A DNA stretch of 64,000 nucleotides, taken from assembly GCF_020880975.1 (NCBI RefSeq), contig NZ_JAJIWP010000002.1, positions 124,001 to 188,000 on the forward strand, read 5' to 3'. A program made the position numbers and the translations under genes. The stretch comes from Mucilaginibacter sp. UR6-1. GTDB taxonomy: Bacteria > Bacteroidota > Bacteroidia > Sphingobacteriales > Sphingobacteriaceae. The first letter of the stretch is position 1; each line of letters starts with the position of its first letter. Below are positions 1-8,738 of this stretch, piece by piece. A model generated the notes under the pieces. The model did not search any database. It was not told the DNA's origin and saw only the letters and a list, made by a program, of their open reading frames with translations.

Positions 1-1398
1 CCGCAATTGCGTTCAGCCCGAATGTTTACGGTAAACAACAGCACTACCGAGTCGGGTATGTTAGGCACCGGTTCACAATCATTAGGTTATACTATTAATG
101 TTGATGTGCGCGGCATGGCCAATGTACACTCGTTAACCGATGAACCGATGATGCGCTCGGATATTGATAACCTGCAAAGCATCGTATTTACCCTTAATAC
201 AGTACGGCCTATAGGTGGTTTTGTTAAAACCGCTGCCGATACCTGGCCAAAAATAGGTGGTGTATTAGCTGATGATGAAGATTTTGGCAAGCAGTTAAAG
301 CGCAAGCTGGTAGGCGAGGAAGCCATCATCAGCAAAGCAAAACAATTTGCTACCGATGATGAAAGAATATGCTATGTATTTAACGAGGTGAAAAAAGCGA
401 TGAAGTGGAACAATGTTGATCGTTGGTTTACCACTGATGGCACCGTTAAGGCATGGGAGAAAAAAACAGGTAATTCTGCTGAAGTGAACCTGATATTGTT
501 TCACCTGTTAAAGCAAAGCGGCGTAAAGGCCTATCCAATGGTGGTAAGCACGCGCGATAACGGTCGTGTAAATCCGTTCAGCCCCAATTTGCACCAATTT
601 AACAGGGCGGTAGTATATATACCTGTTGATACAACAAGGCACTACGTGCTTGATGCTACCAACAAATACAACCTGTACAACCATGTGCCCGATAACCTGC
701 TTAACTCATCCGGGTTGTTTATTGATAAGGAGAGCGACATGTACGATGTGGTATTTTTGCAAAACCTTGAGCCGGTGCGCCAATCATACTATGTAAATGT
801 AGAAATAAAGCCTGATGGTAAAATGGTGGGCACCAACCAGGTGAGCAGCTATGGTTACAACAAAATAAGCCGTACCGCCAAGTATAAAACCGATGGCGAA
901 ACCAAGTTTATCGAATACCTTAAAAATAAGGATAACAACCTCAGAATATCCTCAATAAAGTTTGAGAACATGGATGTTGATACGTTGCCGTTAGTGCAAA
1001 ATATCGCGTTTGATCTTGACCTTACCGGGTCCGACGGTAATTTCATCTACTTTAACCCTAACGTGCTTACCATGATGGGTGCCAACCCTTTCATCAGCGA
1101 GAACCGTTATACCGATATTGATTTTGGCTACCGCGATAACACCACCTTTACCGGTATGTACAAAATACCTGCGGGTTACAAGGCCGAAACATTGCCTAAA
1201 AGTGTGAGCCTTACCTTGCCCGATAATGGCATGGTGTTCAAGCGCATAGTAAATGCCACTAATGAAATGATCTCAGTACGCTTTGTAATTGATCATGTTA
1301 AAACCACCTATTTTAAGGAAGACTATGCTGATTTCAGGGAATTCAGCAGGCAGATGTATGAGATGATGAATGAGCAGATCGTGTTAAAGAAATCGTAA
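1..1398 (+). CDS. DUF3857/transglutaminase-like secreted protein, 5' end cut by window
   Basis: The frame is open from base 1, so the start lies upstream; 465 residues are visible. What remains is the transglutaminase-like core and a C-terminal beta-rich domain seen in DUF3857-family exported proteins of Bacteroidota. Compared with the complete paralogue that follows, the catalytic Cys (GDC in the neighbour) is Ser here (TGNSAEVN) and the catalytic His (FNHAI in the neighbour) is Arg (FNRAV); an Asp is kept in LDATNKYN. Protease or transglutaminase activity is therefore unlikely and a binding or structural role more plausible (inference). It ends 7 bases before the next gene, so the two are probably co-transcribed. 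The substrate is unknown. Confidence 0.8.
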   Translation, partial: PQLRSARMFTVNNSTTESGMLGTGSQSLGYTINVDVRGMANVHSLTDEPMMRSDIDNLQSIVFTLNTVRPIGGFVKTAADTWPKIGGVLADDEDFGKQLKRKLVGEEAIISKAKQFATDDERICYVFNEVKKAMKWNNVDRWFTTDGTVKAWEKKTGNSAEVNLILFHLLKQSGVKAYPMVVSTRDNGRVNPFSPNLHQFNRAVVYIPVDTTRHYVLDATNKYNLYNHVPDNLLNSSGLFIDKESDMYDVVFLQNLEPVRQSYYVNVEIKPDGKMVGTNQVSSYGYNKISRTAKYKTDGETKFIEYLKNKDNNLRISSIKFENMDVDTLPLVQNIAFDLDLTGSDGNFIYFNPNVLTMMGANPFISENRYTDIDFGYRDNTTFTGMYKIPAGYKAETLPKSVSLTLPDNGMVFKRIVNATNEMISVRFVIDHVKTTYFKEDYADFREFSRQMYEMMNEQIVLKKS

Positions 1399-1405
1399 TA
1401 AGCCC

Positions 1406-3319
1406 ATGTTTAAAAAGGTATTCATATTAAGCATGCTGCTTGCGGGCAGCATGCTTACCTTCGGCCAAAAACTATCACCGGAGTTGTATAAGGCCTCAAC
1501 TATCCCCGATTCGTTAAAAACCGATGCCGATGCCGTAGTGCGTTATAAAACGGAAGAGTGTATTGTAAGCGCGCCAGGCAAAATGGTACATAAGGTCCAT
1601 TCAGTTGTTACGGTATTGAACGAGAACGCGATAGATGAAACACGTATCATATTGCCGTATGACAAGACATCCTCTATAAATTCCTTTCAAATGATCGTTT
1701 ACAACGCTGATGGCGGGGTAATCAAAAAGTATAAAAAAAGTGATATGTATGATCACTCGGCAATTGATAACATATCTATCATAACTGATGGGCGCATCAA
1801 GGCTATTTCGCACACGGTAGCCTCATACCCGGTTACTATCGAGATGATATTTGAGATGGAAGACAACGGTACCCTGAGCTATGGTAGCTGGTACTTGCAG
1901 GAGGCAGAGCGCGCTGTACAATACTCGTCATGCACGTTTATTGTTAATCCTGCGGCCGGTTTGCGTCACATAAGCCGCAATACCGGTATAGCCCCGCAAA
2001 AATCAGTTATTAATGGTAATAATGTTTATAGCTGGAGTGTATCAAACCTGAAGGCTTTTAAGGATGAGAAGGGCGTGCCCACATGGCGAGTTGCCCCACG
2101 GGTTGATTTTTCGCCGGTTAGCTTTCAGTATGACGATCGCCCCGGTGATATGAGTACCTGGGCAAACTTTGGTAAATGGATACAGGCCCTCAATAATGAT
2201 GTAAATACCCTGCCGCCTGCACGTGCCGAGGCCTTCAAAAAGATGACAGCCAACCTTAAAACCGACAAGGAAAAGGCAAAGGTTTTATACGAATACCTGC
2301 AGCAAAACATGCGCTATGTAAGCATACAACTGGGTATCGGCGGCTTTAAGCCTTTTGCGGCAAGCTTTGTTGACGAAAAAAAATACGGCGATTGCAAGGC
2401 GCTTTCAAACTACATGTATGCCATGTTAAAGGCGGTTAATATACCGGCCCACTACGCCCTTATACGTGCGGGAGAGAACGGTGAACCGGCCGATCAGGCA
2501 TTTAGCCAAAACAGGTTTAATCATGCTATTATTTGTATCCCTTTTAAAAATGATACTACCTGGCTTGAGTGTACCAGCAATACACAGCCCTTTGGTGTTT
2601 TAGGCGCGTTTACAGAAAACAGGAATGCGCTGCTGATAACCGAAACCGGCGGCAAGCTGGTAAATACACCAAAAAGCAAGGCTGCTGATAATGTATTTAA
2701 CAGTAATGTAAGCATTAAGCTTAATGCTGATGGCAGCGCGGTTTCAAGCATTAAGTTGCAAAATACCGGCGAATACCGCGATATGCTGATCGGTATAGCG
2801 CAAATGTCGCTTGATGAGCAAAAGGAATATCTGATCCGCTTTTTAAAAATGAAACAGCCTGCGGTGTTTAATATTAAAGTGGTTGAGGATAAAGATGTAG
2901 CCAAAGGCCTTGAGCTTGAATTGGAGTACGATAAGTTTAGTGATGTAATAGCCGGTAACCGCCAGTTTTATAAACCTGCCGCCTTTGAACTGTGGACGGG
3001 TACCTGCCCGGTTGAAGAAAAGCGCAAAACAGATTTTTATTTCGATCATCCGCTGCAAAAAAACTGCGTAACCACTATCAGTTTGCCAGAGGGTTTCGAG
3101 GTGGAGAACATGCCGGCTAATCAAGCCCTGAAATTCGCTTATGGCGATTATACGCTTAATTATGTATACGATGCTGCCAAAAACCAGGTGGTAAGTACGG
3201 CAAAATTTAATTTAAATAACCACATTATCCCCGCGGTAAAGTATACCGAAATGCAGCAGTATATGGATGCAGTGGCCAAAGCGCAAAACAAAAAGCTGGT
3301 TATTAAGCGCAAGGCTTAA
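1406..3319 (+). CDS. DUF3857 domain protein with intact transglutaminase-like core
   Basis: 637 residues. An N-terminal signal peptide (MFKKVFILSMLLAGSMLTFG) predicts export. A DUF3857 domain covers roughly residues 50-220 and a transglutaminase-like domain roughly 270-390, with Cys in KKYGDCKALSN and His in RFNHAIICIP; the third position reads WLECTSN, so Glu replaces the usual Asp. The C-terminal part (400-637) is a beta-rich domain found in this family. The family is common in Bacteroidota and mostly uncharacterised; cysteine-peptidase or cross-linking activity in the periplasm is inferred from the fold only. It is the active-looking partner of the degenerate upstream gene, and its stop codon overlaps the presumed promoter of aat. 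Confidence 0.85.
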   Translation: MFKKVFILSMLLAGSMLTFGQKLSPELYKASTIPDSLKTDADAVVRYKTEECIVSAPGKMVHKVHSVVTVLNENAIDETRIILPYDKTSSINSFQMIVYNADGGVIKKYKKSDMYDHSAIDNISIITDGRIKAISHTVASYPVTIEMIFEMEDNGTLSYGSWYLQEAERAVQYSSCTFIVNPAAGLRHISRNTGIAPQKSVINGNNVYSWSVSNLKAFKDEKGVPTWRVAPRVDFSPVSFQYDDRPGDMSTWANFGKWIQALNNDVNTLPPARAEAFKKMTANLKTDKEKAKVLYEYLQQNMRYVSIQLGIGGFKPFAASFVDEKKYGDCKALSNYMYAMLKAVNIPAHYALIRAGENGEPADQAFSQNRFNHAIICIPFKNDTTWLECTSNTQPFGVLGAFTENRNALLITETGGKLVNTPKSKAADNVFNSNVSIKLNADGSAVSSIKLQNTGEYRDMLIGIAQMSLDEQKEYLIRFLKMKQPAVFNIKVVEDKDVAKGLELELEYDKFSDVIAGNRQFYKPAAFELWTGTCPVEEKRKTDFYFDHPLQKNCVTTISLPEGFEVENMPANQALKFAYGDYTLNYVYDAAKNQVVSTAKFNLNNHIIPAVKYTEMQQYMDAVAKAQNKKLVIKRKA

Positions 3320-3324
3320 CTTTG
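3317..3324 (+). promoter_or_regulatory. Bacteroidota -7 promoter element for aat
   Basis: TAACTTTG matches the Bacteroidota consensus TAnnTTTG and begins on the stop codon of the upstream gene, five bases before the aat ATG. No clear -33 TTTG is visible. Transcription would start at or beside the start codon, giving a leaderless message (inference). Confidence 0.5.
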
Positions 3325-3329
3325 CGTTA

Positions 3330-3959
3330 ATGATTTTCAGGCTTGATGAACGTTTGCTCTTTCCGGACCCGGCCCTGGCCGAGGAGGATGGTCTGCTGGC
3401 CGTTGGCGGCGATCTCTCTGCCGAACGGTTAATGCTGGCCTACCAAAGCGGCATATTCCCATGGTATAGTGATGATACACCCATACTGTGGTACTCGCCG
3501 CATGAGCGTTTTGTACTTAACCCGGCAACGGTGGCCGTATCAAAAAGCATGCGGCAGGTACTGCGGTCGGGCAAGTTCAGGGTAACTTTTAACACCGCTT
3601 TTGCTGATGTGATACAGGCCTGTTCGCTTATTGACCGCGAAGGGCAGGATGGTACCTGGATAACCGATGATATGACGGAAGCCTACATCCGTTTGCATGA
3701 ATTGGGTAAAGCACACTCTGTTGAGGTTTGGCAGGGTGATGCCCTGGCTGGCGGTTTGTATGGCGTTGAGGTAGGTAAGGTTTTTTGCGGCGAAAGCATG
3801 TTCAGCAAAGCCAGCAATGCCTCAAAAACAGCGCTTATTACCCTCTGCCAAACAGGCAAGTACAGCCTTATTGACTGCCAGGTTTACACCGAACACCTGG
3901 AAAGCATGGGCGCGGGCATGATCAGCCGTGATGAATACATGGCGGCACTGCGGCAATAA
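3330..3959 (+). CDS. aat: leucyl/phenylalanyl-tRNA--protein transferase
   Basis: 209 residues from the ATG at 3330. Aat moves Leu or Phe from aminoacyl-tRNA to N-terminal Arg/Lys of proteins, creating N-degrons for ClpS/ClpAP. Family motifs are clear: FPDPALAEEDGLLAVGGDL at the N-terminus, GIFPWYSDDTPILWYSPHER, and the core GGLYGVEVGKVFCGESMFS. The length is slightly short of the proteobacterial enzymes but covers the family. The frame stays open for 21 codons upstream inside the previous gene; I reject those because conserved sequence starts at MIFRLDE. The gene sits 22 bases before ruvC and may share its transcript. Confidence 0.95.
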   Translation: MIFRLDERLLFPDPALAEEDGLLAVGGDLSAERLMLAYQSGIFPWYSDDTPILWYSPHERFVLNPATVAVSKSMRQVLRSGKFRVTFNTAFADVIQACSLIDREGQDGTWITDDMTEAYIRLHELGKAHSVEVWQGDALAGGLYGVEVGKVFCGESMFSKASNASKTALITLCQTGKYSLIDCQVYTEHLESMGAGMISRDEYMAALRQ

Positions 3960-3981
3960 TCTCTTACCTTCGCATTTGTAA

Positions 3982-4587
3982 ATGCAAAGCACCAACATAC
4001 AAGAGCGTATAATTTTAGGCATCGACCCCGGCACCGCCGTAATGGGCTACGGGCTGGTAAAGCAAACCGGCTCAAAACTCGAGCTAATAAGCCTTGGTGT
4101 GGTAAAGATGGGTAACCTTGACGACCATATGCTCAAGCTGCAACGCATCTTCGAAAAAACAGTAGCCCTTATTGATAATTATCACCCCGATTGCCTGGCT
4201 ATTGAAGCGCCTTTTTATGGCAAAAATATACAGGTAATGCTCAAACTGGGCAGGGCGCAGGGCATGGCCATGGCGGCTGCCTTATCACGCAATGTGGATA
4301 TCACCGAATATGCTCCGCGTAAAATAAAACAATCCATAACCGGTAACGGTAATGCTACTAAGGAGCAGGTTGCCGGCATGATACAACGCTTGCTTAATTT
4401 TACAGAAACACCTGATTTTCTGGATGCTACAGATGGTTTGGCGGTGGCTGTATGTCATGCCTTTCAGCGTAATATTGGCGGTAGCGGCAAGTCGTCGTCA
4501 GGTTCAAAAAAATCATATTCAGGTTGGGATACCTTTGTTAAGGATAACACAGGCAGAGTATCAGGCATCGGTAAAAAAAAGCAGTAA
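3982..4587 (+). CDS. ruvC: crossover junction endodeoxyribonuclease RuvC
   Basis: 201 residues. RuvC resolves Holliday junctions by symmetrical cleavage together with RuvAB. The four acidic catalytic positions are visible: Asp in LGIDPGTAVMGYG, Glu in LAIEAPFYGKN, and two Asp in DATDGLAVAVCHA. Residues beyond about 165 form a Ser/Lys/Gly-rich tail (SGSKKSYSGWDTF) longer than in the E. coli protein (173 aa), as is common in this phylum. The upstream string TACCTTCG at 3964-3971 resembles a -7 element, so the gene may have its own near-leaderless promoter as well as read-through from aat. Confidence 0.95.
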   Translation: MQSTNIQERIILGIDPGTAVMGYGLVKQTGSKLELISLGVVKMGNLDDHMLKLQRIFEKTVALIDNYHPDCLAIEAPFYGKNIQVMLKLGRAQGMAMAAALSRNVDITEYAPRKIKQSITGNGNATKEQVAGMIQRLLNFTETPDFLDATDGLAVAVCHAFQRNIGGSGKSSSGSKKSYSGWDTFVKDNTGRVSGIGKKKQ

Positions 4588-4649
4588 GGTGTTTATAACT
4601 TACCCCCGATGTTAAAAACTATCGTTACCTCCGTAAATCGTTCGTAGCC

Positions 4650-4657
4650 TATCTTTG
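4650..4657 (+). promoter_or_regulatory. -7 promoter element for the nrdBA leader
   Basis: TATCTTTG fits TAnnTTTG exactly and lies about 30 bases before the first riboswitch helix. No good TTTG is seen at the -33 distance. A start near 4662 would give a leader of roughly 420 bases ahead of nrdB. Confidence 0.4.
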
Positions 4658-4683
4658 AAAGCACCAAATAGTTCTTTGTATAC

Positions 4684-4942
4684 ACTGTAAAGGTTGCCGG
4701 TTATTACAGCCGGAATTAAAAGGGAACCATGTTAAATTCATGGGCTGACGTTGCAACTGTGCCGTTTTAGTGAGCAGGTAGTTGTGGGTAGTGAGCGGTG
4801 AAAAGTGATTGGTGAGTGATGGTTAGTGGGGGCGCAAACAACTCATCATCAAAAACTCATCACCATTAACCACAAACGGCTTACCAATGACCAATAACTA
4901 TTGACCACTGACCAGAACGAAGCCAGATACCTGCCTTACAGT
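4684..4942 (+). promoter_or_regulatory. cobalamin (AdoCbl) riboswitch upstream of nrdBA
   Basis: The conserved core of the cobalamin riboswitch is readable. AAAAGGGAA lies at 4718-4726, followed by a hairpin CCATG/CATGG (4727-4731 with 4739-4743), then GCTGACG (4744-4750) and GCAACTGT (4753-4760). A B12 box GAAGCCAGATACCTGCC lies at 4919-4935, close to the canonical form. The closing helix is present: TGTAA (4686-4690) pairs with TTACA (4936-4940) and GGT (4692-4694) with ACC (4929-4931). Between core and box is an expanded arm of GT-rich then AC-rich sequence (about 4769-4915). Cobalamin elements are known to control B12-independent isozymes in organisms that also own B12-dependent ones. Binding here would switch off nrdBA (inference). 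Confidence 0.85.
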
Positions 4943-5019
4943 ATTGACAAAACTTTCACGCATAGGGTTTTGCCAAAAGAAGTAGCCTGCCTGCCCGCGC
5001 CCTTGCGCGCCCGCCTGTT

Positions 5020-5083
5020 GCGCCCTCGTCTTTTGTCAGTTCCTGCTGCAACACATAAAATATATTTAACTGACGAGGCGCTT
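5020..5083 (+). promoter_or_regulatory. putative expression platform masking the nrdB ribosome binding site
   Basis: The arm AACTGACGAGGCGC (5068-5081) is complementary, apart from bulges, to the 5020-5041 segment beginning GCGCCCTCGTC and ending CAGTT. The right arm contains GAGG (5075-5078), five bases before the nrdB ATG at 5084. The hairpin would hide the Shine-Dalgarno sequence, which fits translational control by the upstream riboswitch. This is seen by eye, not computed. Confidence 0.5.
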
Positions 5084-6061
5084 ATGAAACAGGAAAATGA
5101 TGAAGTATTGCTGAGAGAGAACAAAGACCGCTTTGTGATCCTCCCCATTAATTACCCCCGCATTTGGGAAATGTACAAAAAGCATGAAGCCAGCTTTTGG
5201 ACGGCCGAGGAGATTGACCTTAGCGACGACCTGAAACATTGGGAAACGCTTAACGCCGGCGAAAAGCATTTCATATCGCACATTTTAGCATTTTTTGCCG
5301 CCAGCGATGGTATTGTGAACGAAAACCTGGCCGTAAACTTTATGAGCGAGGTACAGGTACCCGAAGCTCGTTGCTTTTACGGTTTCCAGATCATGATGGA
5401 GAACATACACTCCGAAACGTATGCCTTGTTAATAGATACTTATGTAAAGGATCCGGTTGAAAAAGATCGTCTTTTCCATGCCATTGATACCGTACCATGT
5501 GTAGGCAAAAAAGCCGAATGGGCGCTTAAATGGATTGAGAACGGCACCTTTGCGCAACGCCTTGTAGCTTTTGCCGCGGTTGAGGGTATCTTCTTTTCGG
5601 GTAGCTTTTGTTCACTGTTCTGGCTTAAAAAACGTGGCCTGATGCCGGGTTTAACCTTCAGTAATGAGCTTATATCGCGCGATGAAGGTATGCACTGCGA
5701 GTTTGCCTGCTTGCTTTACAGTATGCTTAACAACAAACTGAGCAAAGAAGAAGCAACCAGCATTATTACCGATGCTGTTGAAATAGAAAAAGAGTTTGTA
5801 AGCGACGCTTTACCTGTTAACCTGATAGGCATGAACGCCAAGCTGATGAGCCAGTACATTGAGTTTGTGGCCGACAGGTGGTTGCAGGAGCTGGGTTATG
5901 ATAAGCACTACAATGCTACCAATCCGTTTGATTTTATGGAGATGATAAGCCTGCAGGGTAAAACCAATTTTTTTGAAAAGCGCGTAGGCGACTACCAGAA
6001 AAGCGGCGTACTAAACAACGTACTCGAGAGCAAATCGTTCTCGCTGGATGAGGACTTTTAA
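5084..6061 (+). CDS. nrdB: class Ia ribonucleotide reductase beta subunit
   Basis: 325 residues from ATG 5084. NrdB carries the diiron-tyrosyl radical that NrdA needs to reduce ribonucleoside diphosphates. Ligand and radical residues are visible: Asp45, the motif E106-x2-H109-x3-Y113 (MENIHSETY) with radical Tyr113, and the later ligand motif DEGMH. The C-terminal tail FSLDEDF is the peptide that docks on NrdA. An open frame extends upstream to 4901, but those codons cross the riboswitch and the GC-rich leader; the conserved start of the family is [17 protein letters not shown]. The gene is followed by nrdA after a 107-base repeat-filled spacer, and B12 control is predicted. Confidence 0.95.
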   Translation: MKQENDEVLLRENKDRFVILPINYPRIWEMYKKHEASFWTAEEIDLSDDLKHWETLNAGEKHFISHILAFFAASDGIVNENLAVNFMSEVQVPEARCFYGFQIMMENIHSETYALLIDTYVKDPVEKDRLFHAIDTVPCVGKKAEWALKWIENGTFAQRLVAFAAVEGIFFSGSFCSLFWLKKRGLMPGLTFSNELISRDEGMHCEFACLLYSMLNNKLSKEEATSIITDAVEIEKEFVSDALPVNLIGMNAKLMSQYIEFVADRWLQELGYDKHYNATNPFDFMEMISLQGKTNFFEKRVGDYQKSGVLNNVLESKSFSLDEDF

Positions 6062-6063
6062 CA

Positions 6064-6168
6064 GCCCCACCCGGCCTCCCCGAAGGGGAGGAGTTATAAT
6101 TTACTTCAATTAATAAAAATAATATTCACTTAAATATCTCCCCCTTTGGGGGAGTTGGAGGGGGTTAA
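6064..6168 (+). repeat. dispersed GC-rich palindromic repeat between nrdB and nrdA
   Basis: Two short hairpins, CCTCCCC-GAA-GGGGAGG (6075-6091) and CTCCCCC-TTT-GGGGGAG (6138-6154), flank an AT-rich centre. The same type of element recurs at 14351 and 57543 in this window. The end of the element (GGAGGGGG, about 6157-6164) sits five bases before the nrdA ATG and looks like its ribosome binding site. Confidence 0.7.
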
Positions 6169-8541
6169 ATGTTTGTAATAAAAAGAGATGGCCGCAGAGA
6201 GTCGGTAAAATTTGATAAGATAACAGCACGTATCGAAAAACTGTGCTATGGGTTTCAACTGGTTGACCCTATTGATGTTGCCAAAAAGGTAATTGAGGGT
6301 TTGTATGATGGTGTTACCACGTCGGAGCTGGATAACCTGGCTGCTGAAACTGCCGCGTCATTAACCACCAAGCACCCTGATTATGCTTTGCTGGCATCGC
6401 GTATAGCGGTATCAAACCTGCATAAAAACACGGTAAAATCATTCAGCGAAACCATGCGTATGCTGTATGAGTACGTGGATAGCAAGAATGGCAAAAACGC
6501 TTCGCTGATTGCGGAGGACGTTTGGGAAGTGATCAAAGACAATGCTGAAGTGTTGGACAGCACTATTATTTACGACCGCGATTTCGGGTTTGATTACTTT
6601 GGCTTCAAAACGCTCGAAAAATCATACCTGTTAAAAATTGATGGTAAGATAGTTGAGCGCCCGCAGCACCTGTTTATGCGTGTATCGGTAGGTATCCACA
6701 AAAACGATATTGACAGTGTTATCAAAACCTATAACCTGATGAGCGAGCGTTGGTTTACCCACGCTACACCTACATTGTTCAACGCGGGTACACCAAAACC
6801 GCAAATGTCGTCATGCTTTTTGCTGACTATGAAGGATGACAGCATTGATGGCATTTACGATACGCTGAAACAAACCGCTAAAATTTCGCAAAGCGCCGGT
6901 GGTATCGGTTTGAGCATACACAACGTACGCGCTACAGGTTCATACATCAGCGGTACTAACGGTACCAGCAACGGTATTATCCCGATGCTGAGGGTATTTA
7001 ATGATACTGCCCGTTATGTTGATCAGGGTGGTGGCAAGCGTAAAGGTGCTTTCGCTATTTACCTTGAGCCTTGGCATGCCGATGTGTTCGAATTCCTGGA
7101 TCTGCGTAAAAATCACGGTAAGGAAGAAATGCGCGCCCGCGACTTGTTCTATGCCCTTTGGATATCTGACCTGTTCATGAAACGCGTTGAGGCAAATGAG
7201 GACTGGAGCCTGTTCTGTCCGCATGAAGCACCGGGTTTGGCGGATTGCTTTGGCGCCGAGTTTGAAGCTTTATACACAAAATACGAAAAAGAAGGCCGTG
7301 CCCGCAAAACCATCAAAGCACAGGAGCTTTGGTTCGCCGTGTTAGATTCGCAGGTTGAAACCGGTACACCATACCTGTTGTACAAGGATGCCGCCAACGC
7401 CAAATCAAACCAGCAAAACCTGGGTACTATAAAAAGCTCGAACCTGTGTACCGAAATTATGGAATACACCTCGGCTGATGAGGTAGCGGTTTGTAACCTG
7501 GCATCGCTGGCGTTACCACGTTACATCAACAACGGCGTGTTTGATCATGATAAATTATATGAGGTTACTTACCAGGTTACCATAAACCTGAACCGCATTA
7601 TCGACCATAACTATTACCCGGTTGATGAGGCCCGTAACTCAAACCTGCGCCACCGCCCGATAGGTTTAGGTGTACAAGGTTTGGCCGATACCTTTATACA
7701 ACTGCGTTTGCCGTTTGAAAGCGATGCCGCCAAACAACTGAACAAAGATATATTTGAAACCATCTACTTTGCTTCAATGACGGCTTCAAAGGATCTGGCT
7801 ATCCAGGATGGTGCTTACGAAACCTTTAAAGGTTCACCGCTATCGCAAGGCAAGTTCCAGTTCGACCTTTGGGGAGTAACTCCGGAGAGCGGCCGTTGGG
7901 ATTGGGAAAACCTGCGCCTTGATGTAATGAATCATGGTGTGCGTAACTCACTGCTGGTAGCGCCAATGCCTACCGCGTCAACCTCGCAAATTTTGGGTAA
8001 TAACGAGTGCTTTGAGCCTTATACCTCAAACATCTACACCCGCCGTGTATTAAGTGGTGAATTCATCGTGGTAAACAAATACCTGCTGCGCGACCTGGTT
8101 AACCTTGGTTTGTGGAACACCGGCATGAAAGATAAGATCATCAGCGCGAACGGCTCTATCCAGGACATCCCTGAAATACCTGCCGATATTAAGGAACTGT
8201 ACAAAACCGTATGGGAAATTAAGATGCGCAACATTATTGATATGGCTGCCGACAGGGGTGCTTATGTATGCCAGTCGCAATCGCTTAACCTGTTCATTAA
8301 CTCGCCAAATGCTTCAAAACTTACTTCAATGCACTTTTACGCATGGAAGAAAGGCCTTAAAACAGGTATGTATTACCTGCGTACACAGGCGGCATCGCAG
8401 GCGGTTAAATTTACGGTTGAAAACCAAGGGGGTAAAAACATGGAGCCGGTTATTCCGGATCACGTTGCCCAGGTTGCCGATGAGATACCTGCAGGCCCAA
8501 GCTGCTCAATGGAAGAGGGCTGCGTAACCTGCTCGGCATAA
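6169..8541 (+). CDS. nrdA: class Ia ribonucleotide reductase alpha subunit
   Basis: 790 residues. NrdA holds the active site and reduces NDPs to dNDPs with the NrdB radical. The N-terminus (about 1-90, [18 protein letters not shown]) is an ATP-cone, so dATP feedback is expected. Active-site pieces are visible: Cys in PQMSSCFLL, the N-x-C-x-E motif NLCTEI, and Cys in [11 protein letters not shown]. The radical-transfer region near NIYTRR and the C-terminal redox cysteines ([10 protein letters not shown]) are also present, so reduction by thioredoxin-type donors is expected. It is in operon order nrdB-nrdA, reversed relative to E. coli, and is followed by a terminator. The B12 riboswitch upstream of nrdB should control it too. 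Confidence 0.96.
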   Translation: MFVIKRDGRRESVKFDKITARIEKLCYGFQLVDPIDVAKKVIEGLYDGVTTSELDNLAAETAASLTTKHPDYALLASRIAVSNLHKNTVKSFSETMRMLYEYVDSKNGKNASLIAEDVWEVIKDNAEVLDSTIIYDRDFGFDYFGFKTLEKSYLLKIDGKIVERPQHLFMRVSVGIHKNDIDSVIKTYNLMSERWFTHATPTLFNAGTPKPQMSSCFLLTMKDDSIDGIYDTLKQTAKISQSAGGIGLSIHNVRATGSYISGTNGTSNGIIPMLRVFNDTARYVDQGGGKRKGAFAIYLEPWHADVFEFLDLRKNHGKEEMRARDLFYALWISDLFMKRVEANEDWSLFCPHEAPGLADCFGAEFEALYTKYEKEGRARKTIKAQELWFAVLDSQVETGTPYLLYKDAANAKSNQQNLGTIKSSNLCTEIMEYTSADEVAVCNLASLALPRYINNGVFDHDKLYEVTYQVTINLNRIIDHNYYPVDEARNSNLRHRPIGLGVQGLADTFIQLRLPFESDAAKQLNKDIFETIYFASMTASKDLAIQDGAYETFKGSPLSQGKFQFDLWGVTPESGRWDWENLRLDVMNHGVRNSLLVAPMPTASTSQILGNNECFEPYTSNIYTRRVLSGEFIVVNKYLLRDLVNLGLWNTGMKDKIISANGSIQDIPEIPADIKELYKTVWEIKMRNIIDMAADRGAYVCQSQSLNLFINSPNASKLTSMHFYAWKKGLKTGMYYLRTQAASQAVKFTVENQGGKNMEPVIPDHVAQVADEIPAGPSCSMEEGCVTCSA

Positions 8542-8585
8542 TCATGATCCTGTAGCTATTAAAGTGTCAGTTTAATAGTTTTACT

Positions 8586-8627
8586 AAAAAGCGTGGGGCG
8601 TTTTGGAATGCGTCCCCGCTTTTTTGT
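8586..8627 (+). terminator. rho-independent terminator after nrdA
   Basis: The stem AAGCG...GGGG pairs with CCCC...CGCTT across TTTTGGAATG with small bulges, followed by a T-run. It ends the nrdBA operon. Confidence 0.75.
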
Positions 8628-8705
8628 TTAAGGGCATTTTATTTTGCATGACGAGCATCACCCCTAACCGTGCCCGTCATCATGCCCCGCCGCGGCGGTA
8701 TACAA

Positions 8706-8713
8706 TACATTTG
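8706..8713 (+). promoter_or_regulatory. -7 promoter element for the OmpW-like gene
   Basis: TACATTTG is an exact TAnnTTTG match, 25 bases before the ATG at 8739. A -33 box is not obvious; the upstream stretch is GC-rich (CGCCGCGGCGG). Confidence 0.6.
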
Positions 8714-8738
8714 AGGCAACAATCAACTTAAATGTATT

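Noticed and set aside
3267..3329. N-terminal extension of Aat inside the previous gene
   Set aside because: Conserved Aat sequence begins at ATG 3330, right after a -7 box; the earlier codons are a shadow of the DUF3857 gene.
4901..5083. Open frame giving nrdB a 61-residue N-terminal extension
   Set aside because: It crosses the B12 box and the GC-rich leader, has odd composition (Arg/Ala/Pro-rich), and NrdB homology starts at ATG 5084.
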